From Plectosphaerella cucumerina (Eukaryota; Ascomycota; Sordariomycetes; Glomerellales; Plectosphaerellaceae), in contig JAGPXD010000001.1 of the NCBI GenBank assembly GCA_020746995.1, forward strand, positions 3,658,001 to 3,722,000: a stretch of 64,000 bases of DNA, read 5' to 3'. Below, one piece after another: positions 54,691 through 64,000 of the stretch. The notes under the pieces are model-generated. The model ran no database searches and was not told the DNA's origin. It worked only from the letters and a program-made list of their open reading frames with translations. The translations under genes and the position numbers were made by a program. Position 1 is the first letter of the stretch. Each line of letters begins with the position of its first letter.

Positions 54691-57496
54691 ATGTCTTCCG
54701 GGGCTTCCTCGCTCATAGGGTCGCGAGCAAACGTCACAAAATCCTTCTATCAGCAACTTCGAGGGACAGATGCCGACGGCATAGACACTCGATTTGCTAG
54801 TGAAGCAATCGGACGTAGGGGGGCGCCATCCTCTCAGCGATTCCGAGACGACGATAACGCCAACAGCTTCAGTCCGGTGCCCTTCCGGTCGGGGTCAAGC
54901 GAGGTTGGCATGGCTTCCTCCCTCCCAAATAACAACGATCCGACCCATTCTGCAATCCACAACACGGGGGGGCTGCGTGCCGCGGCATGGCGATCACAGG
55001 ACGAAGAGGCAGACAACGACGTCCCGGGATCTTTGCTAGTAGAGCATGGGCCTCGTCCTCCGCCGGACACCGAGAATCAACTGGATCCTTCACAACCCAT
55101 GGCCCAAGGTGCTGGGTTTGCCAATCCTCCTCGACCAGGCAGAAAACAGCCGGACCTACCTCGCCACCGCCCAAAGCCTCTCGCCAAAGCCATTCCTCGA
55201 ACGAATCCGATACATCATCGCAATACGAACAGGACCGCCATCAGAGATCCTCGCGAGCTTGCCCTGTGGAGATGGGCCAACGTGACGAACCTCGATGTTT
55301 TCATGAGAGATGTGTACGAATATTACTTGGGCAACGGCTTCTGGTGTATTATTTGCGAGAGAATGTTGCACCTCCTGTATGTGCCCTATGGTCAATGGTC
55401 TTGCCCGTCGAAGCAGGGGGTGCCCCTCGCTAATGAATCAATAGCCAGTCTGCCTTCGTCGCCGTCTTTCTCACATTCTTGACTCAATGCGTCAACTACT
55501 CCTTGATACACGAGAGCAACGCGCTGTCCGAGGTGGTGAAGAAGCAGTGTACCAAACACCTACCTTGGTACTGGAACCTTGGCCTATGGTTATTCGTGTT
55601 CTACTTCATATGGAAGGCTGTACAGTTCTCTGTCGACACGCGACGCTTGCTCAACATGCGGGACTTCTACACCCATCTGCTTGACATTCCCGAGCAAGAC
55701 ATGCAAACAGTCTCATGGCAGGATATCGTCGCCCGCCTGATGACGCTCCGCGATGCCAACCCTAACACCGCCACGAACATGACACCATCGCAGCGCAGGT
55801 GGCTGCAGGCACACTCAAAAGAACGACTTGACGCTGTCGACATTGCCAGCCGCATCATGCGAAAGGACAACTATCTGATTGCCCTGATCAACAAGGACAC
55901 ATTGGATCTGTCCCTGCCAATACCGTTCTTCCGCGACCGTCAGTTCTTTTCCGTCACACTGCAGTGGTGGCTCTACTTTGGAGTCATCGATCTTGTGTTT
56001 GATCACAACGGCCAGGTGAACCAACAGTTCCTCAAAGCCTCGAACCGGGGACTTCTGAGCCGGAAGTTGCGCGACCGCCTCGTTCTCGCCGGACTCCTCA
56101 ACTTGCTTGGATCCCCTTTCTGGGTTTGTCACCAGGTTCTGATCCATCTTCTCAGCTACTACAATGTGAGAACCCACCCCCTTTTCGCCGCGGAGGACCG
56201 CAGTACTGAACGACCATGTAGGAGTTCAAAAAAGACTCTGGTACCCTGGGCGACAGGCGGTACACTACTCTGGCCAAGTGGAAGTTCCGCGAGTTCAACG
56301 AATTACCGCACTTCTTCCAGGAGCGAATCAACATGTCGTATCCTTTTGCGAGCCGATACATGGACCAGTTCCCAAAGCGCCTCGTCGAACAAATTGCGCA
56401 GGCGGTGACATTCATGTCTGGAGCGGTGACTTTCGTCCTCGCAGCAGCCTCATTTCTGGGACCCGATCATATTCTGACATTCCAAATCACGGACCAACGG
56501 CCGGTTCTTTTCTACATTGGAGTTTTCGGAACTATCTGGGCCGTTGCGAGGGGGATGATATCAGAAGACACATTGGTTTTCAGTCCCGAGTTCGCGCTCA
56601 AGGGAGTGACCGACTTCATCCATTACACCCCAGATCATTGGCGCGGACGCCTGCACAGCTTCGACGTGAAGAGGGAATTCTCAGAACTGTACAAGCTGAA
56701 GATTGTCATCCTCGCGGAGGAAATAATTGGCATCTTCCTGGCCTCGTTCATTCTTCTCTATTCGATCACAGCAAGCAGCGAGCGCATCGTGGACTTCTTC
56801 CGCGAGTTCACGATACATGTCGACGGACTCGGTTATGTGTGCTCCTTTGCCGAGTTCGAGTTTCGTCAGGATGGGGCTGGGGTGAAGCAACACCTCGGCG
56901 CCGCGGCCGATGTGAGAGGGGATTACTATGCGACGAAGCACGGCAAAATGGCGGCGTCTTATTACGGTTTCTTGGAAAGCTACGTTCACAATCCCAAGTC
57001 CGGGGTGGCAGCGGGCCATGTGCCACCGAGTATGCAACAGCAGTTCCATCCCCCTCCCATCTTTCCGGGACTGGACCCCTCCACGCCAGCGAGGGGTGGA
57101 CGAAATCAGAGACGGTCCTTGAGAGTCCCTCCGACGGGGACAAAAATGGCACCGCCCTCGCCTTTTGCGTCAGTGCTGCTCGACCCTCATCACCAGCCGC
57201 GGATGGTAGGTGTAGGGCAACATGGCGCCTCCGTGCTGCGGTCTCACCATGAGGAAAGCTTTGCGAAGCGAGGCTTCGACGAGGAATCGGGTCATAACTC
57301 CGACGAGCCGGACGACGAACCATACGGAAGCGGTGGACCACTCGGGGAATCCACCTGGCAGACGTCGCCAGTCAGGCGACCGTTGAATCGAGGGGAGAGC
57401 GATCTGACAGCACCAAGTCAGGACACTGGTGTTCTCGGCCTCATTTACCAGTTCCAGCAAGTCAACCGCGACAACCGCATGGGCGGGGGTGCGTGA
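54691..57496 (+). CDS. ATG9: Autophagy-related protein 9 (lipid scramblase)
   Basis: Multispanning membrane protein that cycles to the phagophore assembly site and scrambles lipids together with Atg2. Exons inferred: 54691-55376, 55445-56165, 56222-57496; introns of 68 and 56 bp; 893 aa. The disordered N-terminus (1-205) contains DNDVPGSLLVEH, a segment kept in fungal Atg9. The core starts at LWRWANVTNLDVFMRDVYEY, followed by CERMLHLLQSAFVAVFLTFL, QFSVDTRRLLNMRDFYTHLL, LAKWKFREFNELPHFFQERI, NMSYPFASRYMDQFP, HWRGRLHSFDVKREFSELYK and IVDFFREFTIHVDGLGYVCS. At least four membrane helices are evident. The C-terminus is long, Pro/Ser/Gly rich, ending NRDNRMGGGA. The second acceptor reading CTC-CAG gives LLQSAF, the expected continuation. 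Confidence 0.96.
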
Positions 57497-58443
57497 TGAA
57501 GGGGAAATGGGGTCAGTTTTAAGCCATGGTTGAAGTAGCTGGAGCTTTAGAGTATCAATCCGACTGCGTCCAGTCCATGTGTCAAATGCGAGTTTGCATG
57601 ACAGTTACCGTGAGAGCATGACCGACTCGTATCTCCGAGTGAAGGAAGGCACCTCGGACAGGCCAAGCAACTCCGACTGGAGTGCATCATAGCATCATGG
57701 ATCCACGGATCGAAAAAGGCTAGCACCATCACATTGTAGTCGCTAAAGATACTTATAGTAGTAGGAGATTACGTAGTACTACAGCTTATCTAGTATAATA
57801 GAAGAAATAGCTCCAACTCGCTTCTACTATACTAAGCCTAAATATATAAATACTATAATTAAGTATATAAATATAACTTAAGAAATATAAAATTTTTAAC
57901 CCGATAAGATTATCTAGGGCGCCTTCCGACTGATTCAGGTACATACTTCTATTCTCAACACCGTTGAACTTAACTAGGTACTTAAAATGTAAGGATCGTA
58001 CTAAGCGGCTGTTTCCCAGGCGCACTGTGTACTGTGCGTGCTGTACAGGGGTGAAGCTACCCCGAGCAGTGGTAACGCGGTGCCGAGCTAACCCCCGGCC
58101 GGCGTTAAATTTTTCGGCTATATCCCTCGTGTCACCATCTGAGTCGCATCTACATCAGCCAGCAAACACCATCAGAACCGACAAGTCGTACACCTCGACG
58201 ACTGCTGACAGCCCCGTGAAGCTGATCTCACGCCATCGAAGAGACGATTCATTCCGACGTTGACCTTCTCGTCGAGCGGTACCGCAACTCCTCGCACCCC
58301 GATATCCGACCATCCATACTCTTGTTGTGGTTCAGACTGCCTCTCCTCGGAGCTTCAACTGCGCCGCAAACACCACGTCCGTCGTCAACCTGGCGACTCT
58401 TCAGCCCAAGACCTTCGGCACAGCTCCTGAAGCTGCGGCCGCA
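57497..58443. other. Intergenic region between ATG9 and mitoferrin, with AT island
   Basis: About 950 bp. An AT-rich block covers about 57740-57965; the remainder includes the mitoferrin leader. No gene is supported. Confidence 0.45.
57740..57965. other. AT-rich island 3 (possible RIP relic)
   Basis: TA-rich, frame-free block with an abrupt edge to GC-rich DNA. Contains ACTAGGTAC just beyond its right edge. Likely a degenerate transposon fragment, but no ancestor can be named. Confidence 0.5.
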
Positions 58444-59717
58444 ATGGCCCAGCCAAATGCCGAACCCGCCGAGGAATATGAGTACGAGACTACGCCAAAT
58501 CGCCTACATGTATCGTTTGCTCAGACGCTGACGCCCTACGCTCAACCTCCAGCTACGAGTCATTACCACCAAACTTCTCCCTAGCCCAGAACATGGTGGC
58601 GGGCGCATTTGCCGGCATTGCAGTATGAAGCATGCTGTTGTCGTTGCAGCATGAGCACTAACAGCCCTGCAGGAGCACACTGTCATGTATCCGATTGATG
58701 CGATCAAAGTATGTGGTGCACAGCCGCCGTCCAGTATATTCATGCTGACCACTCATCTCCCACCAGACTCGGATGCAGGTTCTAAGCTCGACGACGACCT
58801 ACAATGGCGTCATCCAGGGTACATACAAGATGGCAAGCGGCGAGGGAGTGCTAAGCCTGTGGCGAGGCATGTCCAGCGTGGTCGCAGGAGCTGGTGAGAT
58901 GGCAATACGTCCGACAGGTCGATACCCAACTTGCTGACGACGTCAAGGCCCGGCGCATGCTGTTTATTTCGCCACCTATGAAGCTGTCAAGCATGTCATG
59001 GGAGGCAACCAGGCGGGAGTCCACCATCCTCTTGCTGCCGGTAGGTTTTCCGTCACCTAGTTCGAGACCCGTGGTCTGGCGCCGTTCTGACTGGCCGCGA
59101 TCGTTACAGCAACTAGCGGTGCCTGTGCCACCATTGCCAGCGATGCCCTGATGAACCCCTTCGATGGTAAATGACGCCCCTGTTCCTGGTGTCTCTGCGG
59201 GAGTATCTAATGGTTTTCAACAGTCATCAAGCAACGCATGCAGATGCAGAACTCTCGCAAAATGTATCGCTCAATGCTTGACTGCGCGCGATTCGTCTAC
59301 AAATCAGAGGGTGTCGGCGCTTTCTACGTCTCGTATCCTACGACGCTCTCCATGACAGTTCCTTTCACCGCCCTGCAGTTCCTTGCGTACGAATCGATAT
59401 CGACAACCATGAACCCGAGCAAGAACTACGATCCCACGACACACTGCGTCGCTGGTGGTGTCGCCGGAGGCTTTGCCGCTGCGCTTACCACTCCTATGGA
59501 TGTGATCAAGACAATGCTGCAGACCAGAGGCACTGCTACGGATCCGGAACTTCGCACAGTTAACGGATTTATGGCTGGATGCAAGCTTCTGGTGAGGAGG
59601 GAGGGATTCCGCGGCTTCTTCAAGGGTGTTGGCCCCAGGGTGGTTACCACAATGCCCAGCACTGCCATCTGCTGGTCTGCGTATGAGGCGTCCAAGTTCG
59701 TCCACCCCTACTCCTAA
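58444..59717 (+). CDS. MRS4: Mitochondrial iron carrier, Mrs3/Mrs4 (mitoferrin)
   Basis: Inner-membrane carrier (SLC25) that brings ferrous iron into the matrix for heme and Fe-S synthesis. Seven exons inferred: 58444-58481, 58553-58622, 58673-58708, 58767-58893, 58948-59040, 59110-59166, 59224-59717; 304 aa, all phases consistent, all GT-AG. Three carrier repeats carry PIDAIK, PFDVIK and PMDVIK signatures. Mitoferrin-like segments are NMVAGAFAGIAEHTVMYPID, SLWRGMSSVVAGAGPAHAVY, YEAVKHVMGG, and MNPFDVIKQRMQMQ in the second repeat. The N-terminus is acidic (EEYDYESLPPNFSLAQ). The start is the first ATG in the frame of exon 1; upstream frame has no ATG. Exons 1-6 are all 127 bp or shorter, unusually fragmented for this window. 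Confidence 0.93.
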
Positions 59718-60585
59718 ACAACCCTTTACGGCCATGCTGACAACCCCGTCTTCAACAGGGCCTACTTCATTCGTCGCAACGATGCCTTGTGAGGCAATTC
59801 ATGTAACCCAGCACATTTCTACCGACAACCATGAAGATCCGAGACTGTCCAAAACCGGCGCATCTGCACGAACAGAGCGAGTGTCCCTGTGGTCCAGAGG
59901 CGCAACAAGTCGTGCTGACAGATGCCGACCCAAGACCCGGCGACATTCAACGCCAAATGGAAGGCCTCGTGGTGATTCGGCATGAACGACAGCTACCTGG
60001 GCCATGGACGAGGCACTGGCACCTTGGCGGCCCGGCGGCAAAAACATTCCCCATCGAGAGCACATCTTGGCTCTCCATACTTCCCTCCTCGAGCACGGGA
60101 CATTGTACATAATCTGCGTGTAAACTGGCTTCGTTGATTGTATAGATTCGCGGGCCACCATGAGCATAACATGGAAGGCGGCTGCTGTTGAGAGGCAAAT
60201 TGCCACTTTTGTATAATATGTAACCCTCCACTGTAATGGCGATTACCGACTGGGCGCTACTACCCAGACAAATCCGTCCTCATGCGTGTTTACTCCAGGG
60301 CCACAGCTAGAGGTGACGATGTGCCCTTCCCATGTCCACGGCGGTCAGCCACTGTGCCGATGATCTAGTTTCAGCCGCCATTGTGGCCAGAATGGCGCGT
60401 TGTCGGCAAAGCTCACGATGGCATCAAGCCGCACCGATGATGCGGCGTGTGAGGAGACATTGCCATGGCTACCGACGCCTGTCACAGGCTGAGACATCAC
60501 TCCTAGGAGTAGTTGGGTGCCTGAGCTATTGGAAATCCCATGCATGACTATGAGGGAGAAACACTGACTGCTCTTACGAAGACAT
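59718..60585. other. Convergent intergenic region
   Basis: About 870 bp between mitoferrin (+) and DNAJC3 (-) 3' ends. Open frames are short and domain-free; nothing else was seen. Confidence 0.4.
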
Positions 60586-62231
60586 CTAGAATGGGAAACC
60601 GCCGCCGCCGCCTCCGCCGCCAAACTGGAATTTGAATTGCTGACTGCCGCCGCCGCCACCTTGCTGGAACATGAAGGGTGACCCGTGTCCAAAAGGACTG
60701 CCTTGGAAGGGGTTTCCACGTCCGGATTCCTGGTCGTTGGGATCATCCCCGCGGTCGAACCTGGCACGCAGCTCTGGATCACTCAACACTTCATAGGCTT
60801 CGTTGATGGAGGCCATCTTCTTCTCGGCATCTTCCTTCGACAATCCTTGCTTGGCAGCTTTGTCCGGGTGGTGAACCTTGGACAGTTTGCGATAGGCAGA
60901 CTTGATCTGTCGCTGATCGGCATCATGGCTGACGCCCAGGACCTTGTAGTAGTCTTTGGTCTTGCTACGCTTAAGCGCAACGTGAGCCTTTTGCAGAAGG
61001 TCGCGAGCGAGGTCCTGCTTGTCGGGCCGCAGCTTGCTGGCTTCCTCGAAAGTCCGAACGGCATCCTCAAAGTCCTCCCGGGCCATTTCAGTCTTGCCTC
61101 GGTGGAGCAGACCATAGAATGACTCGGGGTTGAGAGACAGGGCCTCTTCGCAGTACTGTTTGGTTCTCTTGCCGTTCATCTGACATCCAAGGGTTAGCAT
61201 GTGGTCACAGAGCTCGCTGCTCGCAGTGGCGGCCGTCATACCTCGAAATACCCTTCACACGCCATCTCGACAACCCTCACGTATAGCGCCGACGACGCAA
61301 GAGGTGTGATGCTCCCAGCCTCTTTCAGGGCATCGAACTGCGTCTTGATGCTGTTGATGAGACCAGGCTCGTCACCGTTATCGATCAGCATCTTGACGCC
61401 TGTCATGGGTTGTTTCTTTTCCAGAGACTTCTGCGCCTTGCCGAGAACCTTCGCCACTGCCTTTTGCTGCTTGAGAAGCTTGGCGCAGGGCTTCGAGTCG
61501 GGGTCGGAGTGCAGGCACTTTCGCGCTTGGGACATTCCGTTCTCCAAATCACCCAGGCCGTAGAATGTCGTGGCGGATATGACAACGTGCGGTACCGTGT
61601 CTCCCGGTCGCATCTGCAGCACATGGTGCAAGTCGCTCAGTCCTTCCTCGATCTCTCCTCGAGCGAAGCGACACCGGCTCCGTCTCTCGCGGAGGTGAAT
61701 GGCCCGACCTGCAACAATGATGGCATCTCCGGCATGTCCCACGCAAGCTTCGTATTCTCCAGCAGCTTCGGCAGCTTCCGCTAAGCTGGCAGCTGCCTCA
61801 GCCTTTGTGAGCTCGTCCATCTCGGGGGAAGAGCTGTCGCGGTTCGCCAATTGGTAGTGCTGCTTGGCACCAGCCCAATCGGCGCTTCGTGATTTGATCT
61901 TCGCCAGCTGGATGTGCGCCCCCTCAAAGCTAGGCTTGAGTGAGAGGACTTTGTTGAAGTCCTCCGTTGCTTGCGACGTTCTGCCGAGTGATAGGTATGT
62001 GGTCGCGCGCTTGAAGAAGGTGAGGTAGTTGGAAGGATCTCTTGCGATGGCTGCGTCATAGTATACAAGCGCATCGCCAGTTTGTCCCCGGGAAAGGTGG
62101 GATTGCGCAGAGGAAAGAAGTGAAGAGACGGGTAAGTCGACTGGAATCTCGTCGGGGGAGAGCGCGGATACTAGGCATTGCGATGTGAGTATGCCCGCCG
62201 CAACGGCGAGAGTGGAAAGTCTGATGTACAT
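60586..62231 (-). CDS. DNAJC3: ER TPR-J-domain co-chaperone, DNAJC3/P58IPK-like
   Basis: In animals this protein sits in the ER lumen, binds unfolded clients with TPRs and activates BiP through its J domain. Exons 62231-61242 and 61179-60586 with a 62-bp GT-AG intron in phase 0; 527 aa. A signal peptide is evident (MYIRLSTLAVAAGILTSQCL, cut after about residue 23). TPR units follow, e.g. AQSHLSRGQTGDALVYYDAA, FFKRATTYLSLGRTSQATED and FYGLLHRGKTEMAREDFEDA. The J domain starts at KDYYKVLGVSHDADQRQIKS and keeps HPD. A Gly/Phe-rich tail ends FGGGGGGGGFPF, with no KDEL/HDEL-type retention signal. An upstream extension of the frame is open but the ATG at 62231 gives the signal peptide and is preferred. 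Confidence 0.93.
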
Positions 62232-63015
62232 GGCGAGCCGAGAGAATGGATGCGTGCTGTAGATAGATCCTTCGTTTGTTCGGAGGTTCGAAGGGCAAGT
62301 TGGCGGCAGGGTCAGGTCAAGAGACCGGGACGCCGTTGAGGCGGAAGTGACAGTTGTCCAATTCACGGAGTCGCAAAGGACACGACGCCAAGGGAACAAT
62401 AGGAGGCACTTACATTACCTAAGACCAAGTACATTCACCACCTAGGTACCTTAGTATAAGTACCGTACACTCCCCAGATGCAACTAACAGCTTAATTTTA
62501 CTAGTGAATAGCCTGTACTACTTATTTTAATAGCTATTAGTACTTTAATTTAATTTTAGTAGTTATTAGAATAAATTATTTTAATATCTAAATTAATTAG
62601 AAATTAAGAGAATATACTACTATTAGATTATTTTAGCTAACTTCTCTTGTCGAAGCAGGGAGTGTGCTATATAGTTATAAGCATACTGTGTATCTTTTTA
62701 TCTGTGAAAAATGAATCTACCTAGGTTCCTGCCTGTTCCTTAGTGTGAGGTGAAGATTAAGGCTGTTGACGTCACAACCAGCCCCGCCACAGAGGAACCG
62801 CATGCGCCATCTCGAGTAGCCTTCCACGGTAAAGTGGATTGTCACTGTCGATGCTCCCCCACGTCCTCCACTTCCGTTCAACAGAGGAATTCTCCCCGGG
62901 TGCCCATTCGCTCTGGGTCGTACGACGGTTGTGTCTCTTCACCACATGCCTTCTGTCTCTCTGCGACCTCATTTTGCCCTGGGCAAGAGAGTCATGCGCT
63001 TGCGGAATCAGGGCC
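62232..63015. promoter_or_regulatory. Divergent region of DNAJC3 and the AAA-type gene, with AT island
   Basis: About 780 bp. It contains the most extreme AT-rich island (about 62460-62710), bracketed by ACCTAGGT at 62440-62447 and 62719-62726. No coding sequence is supported. Confidence 0.5.
62460..62710. other. AT-rich island 4 (strong RIP-like signature)
   Basis: In the 120 bases 62521-62640 I count no CpA and no TpG but about 28 TpA, the dinucleotide bias RIP leaves when both strands are mutated. No open frame. It sits between two ACCTAGGT palindromes. Confidence 0.65.
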
Positions 63016-64000
63016 ATGTCGCGCAACAACAGGAGCCCAGCATCACTGCAAAAGACGTACGATGACGGCTATCTAAAATGTTCGACAGCCGTCTACTACG
63101 AAAGTCAAGTATAACAGCTCCCCCCCTGGTCTTTGCATGATCTCTAGTATCATGTACTCGCCGCCCCGCATGCTCCTTACGAAGCGACTAATCGTGAACT
63201 CCAGGGTAACGAAGATGATGCGCTGCGTTGCTGGCAGAACGCCCTAGACGAGCTCACCGATAGCTACTCCGACAATACCGCCTCGCATTCAGCCCATCGA
63301 TCTGCGACAGAGACGGCATTAATAGATTCTCTCCGAGAACTCGAAGTTCAATGCAAGGAGAGGATTGACCTACTTCAGGCCCTGCGAATATCCCGCCTCG
63401 ATAATGGCATTTTGCCCGCTGGCGCCGCGTCTCCGCCTAGCATACCCTCCGCCAGCCGAGAATCATCTCAGCGCGGGCGAGGCTGGATCGGCCAGGGAAC
63501 TGTTCCGGCAATCACATACCCGGAGCTCTCCCGGCCATCTGCCGCTTTCAGACCACCGTCGTTCCGCAACACTCCCTCGGGGGATAATGTCACTCCGACG
63601 ACAAGTCCTTCCCCAAGTACAACAGGCATGAAGATTACAACCCCAACTCCTCTCGAGGCGACTCGAAGTGCTCCTGCGGCACCGGCACAACCAGATTCTT
63701 CACTCAACCCTCGAGCACCGGACAAGCGTCCCATGCGCACAACTCTGCGAACGACACGTACCACCGAGAATCCGGGGAAACTGATCCGGAAAAGGCCTGA
63801 GGGCCCTGGCGCAAGCAAGGCTGCAACTTTGGCCTGGACTGCACTGTCATCAAAGGATCGCCTCTTCCGAGGCGCAGGATCCTCCACCGATTTACCAACA
63901 ACCCCTGGCACACCACCCCGTGCGTCGCTGGACTCGGGTAACAAGCCTGTCGGAACTGCTTCCTTACAGTGGGACACGCACACCCGGAGACTCGTGTCGT
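63016..64000 (+). CDS. N-terminal part of a probable MIT-domain AAA ATPase (spastin/Sap1-like), partial
   Basis: Exon 1 63016-63108 and exon 2 from 63205, open to the window edge; the 96-bp intron runs GTATAA to CTCCAG, phase 0. The join reads TYDDGYLKCSTAVYYESQGN, continuing EDDALRCWQNALDELTDSY and LIDSLRELEVQCKERIDLLQ: paired helices resembling the MIT-like N-terminus of fungal spastin/Sap1-type AAA proteins. A long Pro/Ser/Thr-rich basic linker follows (residues about 100-296). The ATPase module itself would lie past position 64000, so function rests on this N-terminal resemblance and is inference. At least 296 residues are visible. It is divergent from DNAJC3. Confidence 0.6.

Overview
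The window is nuclear DNA of a filamentous ascomycete (Pezizomycotina, most likely a Sordariomycete). The evidence is short introns (about 49-180 bp) with CTAAC/CTGAC-like branch sites, GC-rich coding sequence, a fungal-type phytochrome with a C-terminal receiver domain, a fungal delta-8 sphingolipid desaturase, and small AT-rich intergenic islands that look marked by repeat-induced point mutation (RIP). The species cannot be named from the sequence. I find 20 protein-coding genes, 19 complete and one running off the right edge. I rebuilt exon structures by hand from reading frame, splice sites and protein-family continuity; exon joins are inferred and have no transcript support.

Layout. 1-9 kb: RAD4/XPC repair protein (+) and a full-length ABCA-type ABC transporter (+). 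9.5-14 kb: phytochrome hybrid histidine kinase (-). 14-22.7 kb: gene-sparse, with ERV1 sulfhydryl oxidase (+) and TAN1 tRNA acetylation factor (+) between long non-coding gaps. 22.7-31 kb: phosphotransferase-like protein (+), ECD/SGT1 factor (-), SMC6 (+). 31-36.7 kb: COQ9 (-) and a three-RRM GBP2/HRB1-like protein (+) with unusually long first introns and an 8-nt micro-exon. 38-46.7 kb: SRP14 (-), NOM1/SGD1 (+), dihydrolipoyl dehydrogenase (+), delta-8 desaturase (+). 47-57.5 kb: VAC14 (+), HAUS1-like augmin subunit (-), COG6 (-), ATG9 (+). 58-64 kb: mitoferrin MRS3/4 (+), DNAJC3/P58IPK co-chaperone (-), and the 5' part of a probable MIT-AAA ATPase (+).

Nearly all genes are conserved housekeeping functions: DNA repair (RAD4, SMC6), mitochondria (ERV1, COQ9, LPD1, MRS3/4), RNA and ribosome biology (TAN1, GBP2, NOM1, SRP14), endomembrane and autophagy (VAC14, COG6, ATG9), ER folding (DNAJC3) and light sensing (phytochrome). 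I saw no secondary-metabolite cluster, intact transposon, tRNA, rRNA or CRISPR-like array.

The most interesting signals are in gene architecture and intergenic DNA: two inferred GC-AG introns (ABC transporter, VAC14); a micro-exon coding the RNP1 core of an RRM; a 1.3-kb intron after a 22-nt first exon in the same RNA-binding gene; a 15-bp perfect inverted repeat centred in the SRP14/NOM1 divergent promoter; and four RIP-like AT islands, one bracketed by ACCTAGGT palindromes.
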